64,000 bases of DNA. Source: Sphingomonas sp. Y57 (GTDB lineage Bacteria; Pseudomonadota; Alphaproteobacteria; Sphingomonadales; Sphingomonadaceae). This document shows, one piece after another, positions 18,324-27,009 of this stretch (position 1 is the first letter of the stretch; every line of letters begins with the position of its first letter). Where the stretch lies: positions 62,001 through 126,000 of the forward strand of contig NZ_LDES01000042.1 in assembly GCF_001015195.1 (NCBI RefSeq), in the 5' to 3' direction. A model generated the notes under the pieces. That model saw only the letters and a list, made by a program, of their open reading frames with translations. It ran no database searches and was not told where the DNA came from. A program made the position numbers and the translations under genes.

Positions 18324-20108
18324 ATGTCAATACGCCGCCTGCCCGAGCATCTGGTGAATCGCATCGCCGCCGGTGAAGTGGTCGAAAGACCGGCCAGCGC
18401 GCTTAAGGAACTGGTGGAGAATTCGATCGACGCCGGGGCCAAGCGGATATCGGTAAGCCTTTCAGAAGGCGGGCTTTCCTCTATCGATGTCGCCGATGAC
18501 GGCTGCGGCATGGCGCCGGATGAGATCGCGCTGGCGCTGGAGCGACATGCCACGTCGAAATTGCCCGACGACGCGATCGAGGCCGTCACGACATTGGGCT
18601 TCCGGGGAGAGGCGCTGCCCTCGATCGGTAGCGTCGCCGATCTTACCATCGAGAGCCGGGTCCGCGGCGCCGACGGGTGGCACCGGCGGATCGACCATGG
18701 CGATCTGGTCGGGGACGGGCCGGCCGCCCTGCCGCCCGGGACCCGCATCCGCGTCTCGAATCTGTTCGCCAAGGTGCCGGCCCGACGAAAATTCCTGCGT
18801 TCGGCGCGCGCCGAATATGCCGCCTGCGTCGACGTCATCAAGCGGCTCGCCATGGCGCGGCCCGACATCGGCTTCACGCTGGAGCATGAGGGGCGGCGGG
18901 CGATCCTGGTCGCACCCGACGAGCAGCGTGTCGACCGGGTCGCGGCGCTCACCGATCGCGATCTGGCCGAGAACAGCGTCGCGGTCGATTTCCGGCGCGA
19001 GACGGTGTCGCTGACCGGCGTCGCCGGCTTGCCGACCTTCAATCGCGGCGTTGCCGACCACCAGTTCCTGTTCGTCAACGGCCGCCCGGTGAAGGACCGG
19101 CTGCTGATCGGCGCGGTGCGGGGCGCCTATCAGGACATGCTGGCGCGCGACCGCCACCCGGTGATCGCGCTGTTCGTCGACCTTCCCGGCGACCAGGTCG
19201 ACGTCAACGTCCACCCCGCCAAGACCGAGGTGCGCTTCCGCGACCCCGGGCTGGTGCGGGGCATGATCGTCGGCGGCCTGCGCGCGGCGCTCGACGAGGC
19301 CGGGCACCGCAGCGTCCAGCGGCCCTCCGTCGCGGCGCTCAGCAACTGGCAGGCGGGCGGGTTGCCGTCGCCATCCGTCGCGGCGCCTGCGATACCCAAC
19401 GGCTTCGCGTTCAGCGCCGCTGCCGAACTAAGCGGGCAGGGCAGCGTCTGGGACCGGGTGGCGGACTTCGCTCCCGCCCCGATGGCGCGGGCCGAACCCG
19501 CCTACAACCCGCCACCGCAGCAGGCGAGCTATCCGATGGGCGTCGCGCGCGGCCAGGTCGCCGCCACCTATATCGTCGCCGAGGCCGAAGACGGGTTGGT
19601 GATCGTCGACCAGCACGCCGCGCACGAGCGGCTCGTCCTCGAGCGGATGCGAAGGGCGATGGCTGACGGCGGGGTGGCGCGGCAGGCGCTGCTGCTGCCC
19701 GAGGTCGTCGAACTCGACGAGGTCGGCTGCGACCGGATCGAGGCGCGGATCGACGAGTTGGCCGAAATGGGGCTTGAGCTCGAACGCTTCGGCCCCAAGG
19801 CGATACTGGTGCGGGCGACCCCGGCCTTGCTGGGGCAGGGCGACATCCACGGCCTGGTCGTCGACCTGGCGGATGAGCTTGCGGCCTATGATGAGGCGCT
19901 GTCGCTCAAGGAACGGCTCGATCATGTTGCCGCGACCATGGCCTGTCACGGATCGGTGCGCGCGGGCCGGACCCTGTCGGTCGCCGAGATGAACGCGCTG
20001 CTGCGCGAGATGGAAGTCACGCCGCATTCGGGCCAGTGCAATCATGGCCGACCGACCTGGATCAAGCTCGGCCATGGCGACATCGAGAAGCTGTTCGGCC
20101 GCAAGTGA
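18324..20108 (+). CDS. mutL: DNA mismatch repair protein MutL
   Basis: 594 aa from the ATG at 18324, matching the conserved start [19 protein letters not shown]. The GHKL ATPase domain has [17 protein letters not shown] and [10 protein letters not shown]. The C-terminal dimerisation domain carries the endonuclease motif DQHA-x2-E-x4-E ([12 protein letters not shown] from D429), plus ACHGSVRAG and CNHGRPT. It should therefore nick DNA itself, unlike E. coli MutL, fitting a mismatch-repair system without MutH. It lies tail to tail with the L,D-transpeptidase gene, with 4 nt between stops. Confidence 0.97.
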   Translation: MSIRRLPEHLVNRIAAGEVVERPASALKELVENSIDAGAKRISVSLSEGGLSSIDVADDGCGMAPDEIALALERHATSKLPDDAIEAVTTLGFRGEALPSIGSVADLTIESRVRGADGWHRRIDHGDLVGDGPAALPPGTRIRVSNLFAKVPARRKFLRSARAEYAACVDVIKRLAMARPDIGFTLEHEGRRAILVAPDEQRVDRVAALTDRDLAENSVAVDFRRETVSLTGVAGLPTFNRGVADHQFLFVNGRPVKDRLLIGAVRGAYQDMLARDRHPVIALFVDLPGDQVDVNVHPAKTEVRFRDPGLVRGMIVGGLRAALDEAGHRSVQRPSVAALSNWQAGGLPSPSVAAPAIPNGFAFSAAAELSGQGSVWDRVADFAPAPMARAEPAYNPPPQQASYPMGVARGQVAATYIVAEAEDGLVIVDQHAAHERLVLERMRRAMADGGVARQALLLPEVVELDEVGCDRIEARIDELAEMGLELERFGPKAILVRATPALLGQGDIHGLVVDLADELAAYDEALSLKERLDHVAATMACHGSVRAGRTLSVAEMNALLREMEVTPHSGQCNHGRPTWIKLGHGDIEKLFGRK

Positions 20109-20112
20109 CCGA

Positions 20113-21468
20113 TCATTCGTCCCGGCCGTAGACGTCCTTCAGGAAACCGATGCCCCGCTCTGTCGGCGTTGCGGTGATATAGGTCAGATAGACCGGGATC
20201 GGCGCCGGCAGCGCGACGTCGCGCTCGGGCTGTTTGGAGGTGGCGGGTAGGGGGCGTCCGAACATCAGGCGATACAGCCCGGGCGCATCCTGCAGGCGGA
20301 TGCAACCATTGCTGAGATGCCGGTCCGCCTTGGACAGCAGGCCCTTGTCGGGCGTGTCGTGCAGATAGATCCCCAGATCGTTGGGGAACATGAACTTGAC
20401 CCGCCCCATGGCATTGTCGCGGCCGGGAAGCTGGCGCATCCGCACCAGCTTGCGGCCTGCGGCGACCGCCGGCCAGTCGACCTCGCTGGCGGTGAGCCGG
20501 CGCGGGGAGGCGCTCCAGTCGGACAGCACCTCCATGCGCAGCGAGGCGGGCGTCGCGCCGGCGACGATCTTCGGGGCGAGCTTGCGCTGGATCAGATAGT
20601 CCGGAACGTTCCAATAAGGGTTGAGGATAGCGTAGCGGACCATGCCGGCCAGCATCGGCGTCTCGGTCTCGGGGGCACCGACGACGACGCGCATCATCGC
20701 GCGTTGCTTGCCGCCCTCATAATACCAGAGCCGGGCCGATGCCGCGTCGACGACAACATGACGTGTCGATGGTCCGGGCAGCAGCCGGGCACGATCGAGG
20801 TTGAGGCGCAGGCGCAGCACGGTCGCGCGCGGGCTCTTGCGTTCCTGCGCCTGGGCGAGCAGCCCGCGCAATCGGACATAATGGGGGCTCATCCAGCCCA
20901 TCGTCGCCACATAGGCGCCGAGCGAGGGCTGCAGCGCGGCGCCCCTCAGAGCAGTTTGGATGGTGACGGGACGCGGCCTGAGCTCTGGATCCAGATATTT
21001 GATCCGGATGCGGCGCGGTTTCCGGACGTCGGCGACATAGTCGGCGAAAGCCGACGACAGCGCCAGCTCGGCCTCCGCGATCGCCTGCGGATCGGCCGAT
21101 GGCCCCTTCGCGATGACGGCGCGGAGTCGGTCGATCCGATAGGATGACGGATCGAGGCCGTCGAGATCGGCAGTCTTGAGGGTGGCGATCAGCTTGTCGG
21201 CCTCCGGCCCAATCCGGCCGCTTGATGCCCAGAGCGGCCAGAAGCCGCGCGTGGCGTAGAAGCTTGCGATCTGGCCCCGGCCCTGGTCGCGGATGGCGAG
21301 AGCGATCGCTCGCTGCCCTGCGCTCGGTCCCGCGACGGGCTTGGCTTTGGCCGGGGATTTCGCGGCGGCCTTCGACGCTTTGGACGGGGCGGCCTTGGCG
21401 GAGATGGTCGGGCAGGCGAGCCCGGCGAGCAGGAGCAGGGCAAGCTGGGGAATGCGGACGTGCCGCAT
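20113..21468 (-). CDS. L,D-transpeptidase of the LdtD/YcbB type
   Basis: 451 aa from the ATG at 21468. A signal peptide (QLALLLLAGLACPTISAKA) is followed by an Ala/Lys/Pro linker and the L,D-transpeptidase scaffold domain (FYATRGFWPLW, DLDGLDPSSY). The YkuD catalytic domain follows with HLSNGCIRL, where C389 is the nucleophile. It makes 3-3 cross-links in the periplasm or anchors proteins to peptidoglycan. A longer frame to 21816 runs through the neighbouring lipoprotein gene in another frame and is rejected. The start lies 17 nt after the lipoprotein stop. Confidence 0.93.
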   Translation of the reverse strand: MRHVRIPQLALLLLAGLACPTISAKAAPSKASKAAAKSPAKAKPVAGPSAGQRAIALAIRDQGRGQIASFYATRGFWPLWASSGRIGPEADKLIATLKTADLDGLDPSSYRIDRLRAVIAKGPSADPQAIAEAELALSSAFADYVADVRKPRRIRIKYLDPELRPRPVTIQTALRGAALQPSLGAYVATMGWMSPHYVRLRGLLAQAQERKSPRATVLRLRLNLDRARLLPGPSTRHVVVDAASARLWYYEGGKQRAMMRVVVGAPETETPMLAGMVRYAILNPYWNVPDYLIQRKLAPKIVAGATPASLRMEVLSDWSASPRRLTASEVDWPAVAAGRKLVRMRQLPGRDNAMGRVKFMFPNDLGIYLHDTPDKGLLSKADRHLSNGCIRLQDAPGLYRLMFGRPLPATSKQPERDVALPAPIPVYLTYITATPTERGIGFLKDVYGRDE

Positions 21469-21485
21469 TCCCCCGATGTGGGCGA

Positions 21486-21749
21486 TCAGCCCCGTTCCCC
21501 GCGGCGAGTGGGCGGGGGAGGCGGCGGCGGCGGAGCCGGTGGCAGGTTCGGATGATAGATGCCGTCGGCCGAATAATAGCCGTCGACGATCCCGTCGCCG
21601 TCGCGATCGGCGGCTACGCTGCCGGGCACAGCGCCGGGCGGCGGCGGTGGCGGCGCGGCGGTCGCCACCTCCTCGCTTCTCTCCGTGCTGGCGCAGGCGC
21701 TGAGCATCAGCGCCGTGACCATCGACATGGCGATCAATCTTATCTTCAT
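21486..21749 (-). CDS. Small proline-rich lipoprotein with an EF-hand-like loop
   Basis: 87 aa. The signal is MKIRLIAMSMVTALMLSAC with lipobox L-S-A-C and lipidated Cys19. The mature part has two polyproline runs (APPPPPPGAV and PPAPPPPPPPPTRR) flanking DRDGDGIVDGYY, which has the D-x-D-x-D-G spacing of a calcium-binding loop. The family is not recognised. It starts 17 nt upstream of the L,D-transpeptidase gene on the same strand, so an envelope role linked to peptidoglycan is plausible. The start at 21749 is chosen by the signal peptide; the longer frame upstream has no coding character. Confidence 0.72.
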   Translation of the reverse strand: MKIRLIAMSMVTALMLSACASTERSEEVATAAPPPPPPGAVPGSVAADRDGDGIVDGYYSADGIYHPNLPPAPPPPPPPPTRRGERG

Positions 21750-22013
21750 CGGGCAACCTCCCATTGGCTGGCGCCGCGGACTGGCGGGCGACGGTCCAGC
21801 CGGACCGCAGGGGCAAGCTGGCTGCTCCCGGGATGGCTGGAAGATGAACGGTAACGCGCGGTGGCGGTGACCGGTTGCGCCGGCGCGCCGATCGGCGTGC
21901 TTATGTGATCGAAGATACATTCGGGACGGGGCCGAAAGGAAAGGCGGAATTGCAGGCGGCTCTGCTACGGACTAGCCTGAGTCCGGTCCCTTGGGAGCGC
22001 GGAAGACCTCTTT

Positions 22014-22544
22014 ATGGCGAAGCTGATATTCGCGTTGAACCAGTCGCTCGACGGCTATGTCGACCATATGGAAGTCGCACCGGATCCGGTGCTGTTCAGG
22101 CACTGGATAGACGATGTGCGCGGCCTGACCGGCAGCCTTTACGGCCGGCGCATGTATGAGGTGATGCGCTATTGGGACGAGGAGCATCCCGAATGGGACG
22201 CGGCGATGCACGATTATGCCGCTGCATGGCGAAGCAAGCCCAAATGGGTGGTGTCGCGTTCTCCGCGCTCGGTGGGCCCCAACGCTGCCCTGATCGAAGG
22301 CGACGTGGAGGCGGGGGTTCGCGATCTGAAGCGACGTCTCGATGGTGTGATCGAGGTCTCCGGGCCCGAGCTGGCTCACAGCCTGACCAAGCTCGGGCTG
22401 GTCGATGAATATCGGCTCTATGTGCATCCCGTGGTGCTGGGCGGCGGCAAGCCTTTCTTCGCCGGTCCTCGGCCGCCGCTGCGCCTGGTCGACACCGACC
22501 GGATCGGCGAGAATGTGATCAGGCTGACCTATGTTCCGGCTTAG
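22014..22544 (+). CDS. Dihydrofolate reductase/RibD C-terminal-family protein
   Basis: 176 aa. Family landmarks are LIFALNQSLDGYVDH at the start, GRRMYEVMRYW, and the C-terminal VDEYRLYVHPVVLGGGKPFF. These proteins share the fold of the RibD reductase domain and DHFR and bind NADPH, but most members have no known reaction. It is a single gene between the lipoprotein gene (divergent) and the small membrane protein gene (convergent). Confidence 0.85.
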   Translation: MAKLIFALNQSLDGYVDHMEVAPDPVLFRHWIDDVRGLTGSLYGRRMYEVMRYWDEEHPEWDAAMHDYAAAWRSKPKWVVSRSPRSVGPNAALIEGDVEAGVRDLKRRLDGVIEVSGPELAHSLTKLGLVDEYRLYVHPVVLGGGKPFFAGPRPPLRLVDTDRIGENVIRLTYVPA

Positions 22545-22603
22545 CCATTTTGCGGCGGAGGGGACGACATCCAGGGCGGTGGACACAGTGAGGCTTTAGT
22601 CCG

Positions 22604-22617
22604 ATAATATATATTAT
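22604..22617. repeat. Perfect 14-bp AT palindrome in a convergent gap
   Basis: ATAATATATATTAT is perfectly self-complementary and all A/T, unusual in this GC-rich window. It lies between the stop codons of the RibD-like gene (22544) and the 58-aa membrane protein gene (22684). No U-tract terminator is recognisable next to it, so its role is unknown. Confidence 0.5.
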
Positions 22618-22683
22618 GTTAAATAGTGATATGGGTGAGGCGGTTGTTTCGCCGATTTTCCAGCCCCCTCAATGGCTTCGGAT

Positions 22684-22860
22684 CTATACTCCCCGCCCGA
22701 GCAGCAGCACGATGGCTGTCGCGGCCATGAAGATCACCGCCCAGATCAGCGCGAGCCGCACCAACCGGCCCGCGGGCAGCTGTCGCCGCGCCAGCGCAGG
22801 TGCCACGAGGATCAGCATCGCGACGATCGCGACCAGCCCGACGATCCTGTCTCCGCTCAT
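22684..22860 (-). CDS. Small two-helix membrane protein (58 aa)
   Basis: Too short for most gene callers. The frame MSGDRIVGLVAIVAMLILVA continues through ALARRQLPAGRLVR to a second hydrophobic stretch ALIWAVIFMAATAIVLLLG and ends GRGV. Two helices with a basic loop between them predict a hairpin in the inner membrane with the loop inside. Its ATG overlaps the stop codon of the upstream metallo-hydrolase by 4 nt (ATGA), so it is translationally coupled and probably the last gene of the mltB-to-here operon. Function unknown. Confidence 0.75.
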   Translation of the reverse strand: MSGDRIVGLVAIVAMLILVAPALARRQLPAGRLVRLALIWAVIFMAATAIVLLLGRGV

Positions 22861-23621
22861 GGCCGTAGCTCCTGTCCATCGTAGGCCGGCTCGACGCCGT
22901 CCGGCAGGCTTTCACCAAGTCGTGCATAGTCCATCGACTGGTCCATATGCGTCAACAGCGCGCGGCCTGGCGCACAGGCCCGGATCGCATCCAGCGTCAT
23001 GGCCAGGTGCGCGTGCGTTGGATGCGGTCGTGCCCGCAGCGCATCGACCACCCAGATGTCGAGGCCGGTGAAAAGGTCTATCATTTCGTCAGTAAATTCA
23101 TGAAAATCAGTCGAATAGCCGATTGATTTGCCATCCTGATCGAAGCGAAATCCGGCACTGAAGATGGATCCGTGCGGCTGCGCGACACAACGGACGCGGA
23201 TGTCGCCGATCATCATGTCCGGTTCGAGAAACCGTGGCTCGACTGTCGGCGGATAGCCGTCGCGCCCGGTGAACACATAATCGAAGCGCCGCCTCAACTG
23301 CTGCATCGCTTCGACAAAGGCATAACCGGGCACCGGCTGGCGGCGCGCATGATATATCTGCCGGACATCGTCGATGCCGTGGCAATGGTCGGCATGGTCG
23401 TGGGTCCACAGGATCGCGTCGATCGCGATGACGTCGGCGTCGAGCAGTTGCTGGCGCATGTCCGGCGTAGTGTCGACGAGCAGCCGGGTCGTGGCGCTTT
23501 CGACCAGGATCGAGGCGCGGCTGCGCCGGTTGCGCGGTTCGTCCGGATCGCAATCGCCCCAGTCATTGCCGATCCTGGGGACGCCCGACGAGGTCCCGCA
23601 ACCCAGGACCCGGATCTTCAT
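22857..23621 (-). CDS. MBL-fold metallo-hydrolase (PhnP/lipoate-octanoyl-type subgroup)
   Basis: 254 aa from the ATG at 23621, which overlaps the tatD stop by 4 nt. The metal-binding motif H-x-H-x-D-H is seen as THDHADHCHG, with later ligands in QPHGS and STDFHE. The N-terminus MKIRVLGCGTSSGVPRIG is typical of the PhnP-like branch, which includes phosphodiesterases acting on cyclic ribose phosphates. In many alphaproteobacteria this gene follows metG-tatD as it does here. The exact substrate is unknown. Confidence 0.88.
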   Translation of the reverse strand: MKIRVLGCGTSSGVPRIGNDWGDCDPDEPRNRRSRASILVESATTRLLVDTTPDMRQQLLDADVIAIDAILWTHDHADHCHGIDDVRQIYHARRQPVPGYAFVEAMQQLRRRFDYVFTGRDGYPPTVEPRFLEPDMMIGDIRVRCVAQPHGSIFSAGFRFDQDGKSIGYSTDFHEFTDEMIDLFTGLDIWVVDALRARPHPTHAHLAMTLDAIRACAPGRALLTHMDQSMDYARLGESLPDGVEPAYDGQELRP

Positions 23622-24394
23622 CTCGACGCTTTCTTGAACAAATTGAAGAAGTTGTCGCTGGTTTTCGTGGCCAGTTCTTCGATATCCCAGTCGAGCTCGC
23701 TCGCCAGAAGCCGCCCCGTATCGACGACGAAGGCCGGCTCGCATGGCTTGCCCCGATGCGGCACCGGCGCCAGGAATGGGCTGTCGGTCTCGATCAGCAG
23801 TCGGTCGCGCGGAATGAGATGTGCTGTCTGGCGCAGATCCCCGGCATTCTTGAAGGTCACGATCCCGGACAGAGAGATGAAGAAGCCGAGGTCGAGCATT
23901 GCGCGGGCCAGGTCCGCGCTGCCGGTGAAGCAGTGGATGACGGCGGTGAACGCCCCCTTCCCCATCTCCTCGGCCATGATCGCCTTGGTGTCCTCTTCCG
24001 CCTCGCGGGTGTGGACGATCAGCGGCAGGCCGGTCTGACGCGCCGCCGCGATATGCCGACGAAAGCTGGCGCGCTGCCGGTCGCGATCCGACTTGTCATA
24101 ATAGAAGTCCAGCCCGGTTTCTCCAATGCCGACCACGCGCGGATGCTCGGCCCGTTCGACCAGCAACGCGGTCTCGACGTCCGCATGGGTGTCGGCATCG
24201 TGCGGGTGGATGCCAACACTGGCCCAGACGTCGGGTTCGTGCTCCGCGGTCGCAAGCACCGCGCTCCATTCCGATGCCCGGGTCGAGATGTTGAGCATCG
24301 TCGAGACACCAGCCGCTCGCGCCGCCGCCAGCACCTCCTGCTGGCGATCGGCCAGTCCGGCATAGTTGAGATGGCAATGGCTATCGACGAACAT
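23618..24394 (-). CDS. tatD: TatD-family metal-dependent hydrolase/DNase
   Basis: 258 aa. H-x-H is in DSHCHLNY (4-11), the metal-ligand Glu is in GIGETGLDFYY, and His ligands are in IVHTREAEED and IHCFTGSADLA. TatD proteins are TIM-barrel nucleases with 3'-5' exonuclease activity, linked to DNA repair and RNA quality control. The start overlaps the metG stop by 1 nt (TGATG), and the stop overlaps the next gene by 4 nt. Confidence 0.94.
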   Translation of the reverse strand: MFVDSHCHLNYAGLADRQQEVLAAARAAGVSTMLNISTRASEWSAVLATAEHEPDVWASVGIHPHDADTHADVETALLVERAEHPRVVGIGETGLDFYYDKSDRDRQRASFRRHIAAARQTGLPLIVHTREAEEDTKAIMAEEMGKGAFTAVIHCFTGSADLARAMLDLGFFISLSGIVTFKNAGDLRQTAHLIPRDRLLIETDSPFLAPVPHRGKPCEPAFVVDTGRLLASELDWDIEELATKTSDNFFNLFKKASR

Positions 24395-25953
24395 CAGGTG
24401 TCCGCCGTTTCCAGTTCGAGGCGGGGGAATAGCGGCACGGGCTGCGCGACGCGATATCCGGAGGTCCGCAACTCGTCATACCATATCTGGCTCTCGATCG
24501 CGGCAAAGTCGCGTGCCTCGGCTGCCACGCCCATCTGATCGAGCAGTTTGCCCGCGCTCTCGGGAATGACCGGCAGGATCGCGATAGCGAGATCGCGGAT
24601 GACGCTGAACAGCGTCCCCAGCACGGTCTTCATCCGTTCCGGGTCGGTCTTGCGCAGCGCCCAGGGCGCCTGGGCATCGACATATTGATTGCAAGCGAAA
24701 ACGGCCTTCATCCAGGCTTCGATCCCTGTCGAGAAGGCGAGTTGCTCGAAGGCGCGCGGCGTCTCGTCGAGGCAGGCCGCTGCGACGCTGCGAACCAGCG
24801 CCGCGTCCTCTTCGGTGCGATCGAGCGTAGGCAGCTCGCCATCGAGATTCTTGAAGATCATCGACAGGGTGCGTTGCGCCAGGTTACCGAAGCTGTTGGC
24901 CAGCTCGGCATTGGCGCGGTTGACGATCGCCTCGTGGCTATAACTGCCGTCCTGTCCGAAGCTGACTTCGCGCAGCAGAAAATAGCGAAGCTGATCGACA
25001 CCATAGCGCTCGGCCATCATCATCGGATCGACGACGTTGCCGACCGACTTCGACATCTTCTCGCCGCGGTTGAGCAGGAACCCATGACCGAACACCTGCC
25101 TGGGCAGCGGAACCTTCGCAGACATGAGGAAAGCCGGCCAGTAGACGGTGTGGAAGCGGACGATGTCCTTCCCGATCAGATGCAGGTTCGCCGGCCAGTA
25201 TTTCGCCAGTGCCGCGTCGCGATCGGGATAGCCGATGCCGGTCAGATAATTGGTCAGCGCATCGACCCAGACATACATGACGTGGCCGGGACTCCCCGGC
25301 ACCGGCACGCCCCAGTCGAAGCTGGTGCGCGATACCGACAGGTCGCTGAGCCCGCCCGAAACGAAGCTGACGATCTCGTTGCGGCGGGTTTCCGGTCGGA
25401 TGAAATCGGGCTGGTCGCGGTAGAGCTGGAGCAGCGGCTCCTGATAGCGAGACAGCCGGAAGAACCAGCTCTCCTCCTTGGTCCATTCGACCGGGGTCCC
25501 CTGGGGGGAGAGTTTTTGCCCCCCTTCCCCCTCGGTCAGTTCCTTCTCGTCGTAAAAGGCTTCGTCGCGGACGGAATACCAACCTTCGTAACGATCGAGA
25601 TAGAGATCGCCATTCGCCTCCATCGCCTGCCAGATCGCCTGGCTGGCGGCATGATGATCGGCGTCGCTCGTGCGGATAAAGCGATCGTATGATATATTAA
25701 GAGTGTCGCACATCTCCTTGAAGTAAGAAGACATTTCATCCGCCAGCGCGCGAGGTTTTATGTCACGCGCTCGCGCCGCCTGCGCCATTTTCAAGCCATG
25801 CTCGTCGGTTCCGGTCTGGAAGCGCACGTCGCGCCCCATCGATCGCTGGAAGCGCGCAATCGTATCCGCTGCGATCGCCTCATAGGCGTGGCCGATATGC
25901 GGGCGACCGTTGGGATAGCTGATCGCGGTGGTTATGTAATAAGGTTCCGACAT
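24394..25953 (-). CDS. metG: Methionyl-tRNA synthetase
   Basis: 519 aa. The class I signatures are H19-I-G-H22 and K299-M-S-K-S303. No CxxC zinc knuckles are seen in the connective peptide (WYSVRDEAFYDEKEL stands in that region), and the C-terminal EMAP-like tRNA-binding domain is absent. It therefore belongs to the short zinc-free type common in alphaproteobacteria. It charges initiator and elongator tRNA-Met. It is in the operon mltB...holB-metG-tatD, after a 78-nt gap with interlocking inverted repeats. Confidence 0.97.
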   Translation of the reverse strand: MSEPYYITTAISYPNGRPHIGHAYEAIAADTIARFQRSMGRDVRFQTGTDEHGLKMAQAARARDIKPRALADEMSSYFKEMCDTLNISYDRFIRTSDADHHAASQAIWQAMEANGDLYLDRYEGWYSVRDEAFYDEKELTEGEGGQKLSPQGTPVEWTKEESWFFRLSRYQEPLLQLYRDQPDFIRPETRRNEIVSFVSGGLSDLSVSRTSFDWGVPVPGSPGHVMYVWVDALTNYLTGIGYPDRDAALAKYWPANLHLIGKDIVRFHTVYWPAFLMSAKVPLPRQVFGHGFLLNRGEKMSKSVGNVVDPMMMAERYGVDQLRYFLLREVSFGQDGSYSHEAIVNRANAELANSFGNLAQRTLSMIFKNLDGELPTLDRTEEDAALVRSVAAACLDETPRAFEQLAFSTGIEAWMKAVFACNQYVDAQAPWALRKTDPERMKTVLGTLFSVIRDLAIAILPVIPESAGKLLDQMGVAAEARDFAAIESQIWYDELRTSGYRVAQPVPLFPRLELETADT

Positions 25954-25970
25954 GGCTCAGCCATTAGGCA

Positions 25971-26026
25971 GCGCTTCGGTAATCCGCAACGCCTCGATTG
26001 CCCCGAAGTGCCGTAACGCTGCGGAT
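25971..26026 (-). promoter_or_regulatory. Interlocking inverted repeats upstream of metG (possible pseudoknot)
   Basis: On the minus strand, ATCCGCAGCG (26026-26017) can pair with CGTTGCGGAT (25991-25982), 10 pairs with one G-U. GCACTTCGG (26011-26003) can pair with CCGAAGCGC (25979-25971), 8 of 9 pairs. The arms interleave, so together they have H-type pseudoknot topology, ending 17 nt before the metG ATG. No U-tract follows, so a plain terminator is unlikely. Confidence 0.4.
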
Positions 26027-26031
26027 ACCGC

Positions 26032-27009
26032 CTATCGAACAGGCGCGGGCGCGAGCTTTGCCAGCATCGTCGCCAGCTCGAATACTGTCGTCGACGGATC
26101 GAGCGAGAGATGGACCGCGCTCTCGCCGATCCGGCGGGCGTCTTCCCACAAGGCGATCGCTTCGGCCAGCCCAGGTCCTTCCCGGCGCCGCGCCTCAGTC
26201 GCGATCCGTGCCGGCACCCGCTCCAGATAGGCTTCATAGCGCGCCTGTGCGGCCTTGGTCCCGAGCTGCCTCGACAGGATCGACCGGATCGCGTTGGTGG
26301 GGTCGCCCTGCCCCACCAGCCGGTCCATCGCCGCGTCGAGCGCGGCGATATCGAGCCCCGCGAAGCCCAGCGCGCGGCCTGGCGATCCCTTGCCGACACC
26401 GACCAGCGCGTCGATCTCCTCCGCCGGTTCCTCAGGCAAGGCGCGACGGAGCGCCAGCCGCATGTCGGCGTCGCTGAGCGGCGTAAAGCGCAGCTGGCGG
26501 CAGCGCGACCGGATGGTCGGCAACAACCGGCCGGGCGCATGGCTGATCAGGAAGAATGTGGTGCCGGCGGGCGGCTCCTCGAGATTCTTGAGCAGCGCGT
26601 TAGCGGCGGGCCGCTCCAGGTCGTCGATAGCGTCGATGATCACGGCCCTGCGCGGCGACAGGCTGGGTGTGGTCGCGAACAGGCTCTGGAGGGAACGAAC
26701 CTGTTCGATGCTGATCGACCGCGCCAGATCGTCCGACTTGTCCTTGGTCAGCCGCGTCAGGATACGGATGTCGGGATGGCTGCCCGCGCGGATATAATTG
26801 ACGATCGGATGATCGTCGGGCGTCTCGATCCCCCGCAGGCCGACGCGGGGCCCCGCTGCGTCGGCTAGAAGCCGCGTCGCCGCCGCCAGCGCGAAGCTCG
26901 CCTTGCCGACGCCTTCGGGGCCCGTCAGCAGCCAGGCATGGTGGAGCCGCCCCGAATCCGCCGCCTCGCGGAACGCGGCGACCTGCTCGTCATGACCGAC
27001 CAGGCTCAT
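26032..27009 (-). CDS. holB: DNA polymerase III subunit delta'
   Basis: 325 aa. The clamp-loader ATPase fold has a P-loop-like GPEGVGKASFALA near residue 31 and the sensor region IIDAIDDLERPAANALLKNL. FFLISHAPGRLLPTIRSRC is the usual box after it. The cysteine zinc cluster found between P-loop and Walker B in E. coli delta' is not present. It starts inside the tmk stop (4-nt overlap), a tmk-holB pairing seen across bacteria. Confidence 0.95.
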   Translation of the reverse strand: MSLVGHDEQVAAFREAADSGRLHHAWLLTGPEGVGKASFALAAATRLLADAAGPRVGLRGIETPDDHPIVNYIRAGSHPDIRILTRLTKDKSDDLARSISIEQVRSLQSLFATTPSLSPRRAVIIDAIDDLERPAANALLKNLEEPPAGTTFFLISHAPGRLLPTIRSRCRQLRFTPLSDADMRLALRRALPEEPAEEIDALVGVGKGSPGRALGFAGLDIAALDAAMDRLVGQGDPTNAIRSILSRQLGTKAAQARYEAYLERVPARIATEARRREGPGLAEAIALWEDARRIGESAVHLSLDPSTTVFELATMLAKLAPAPVR

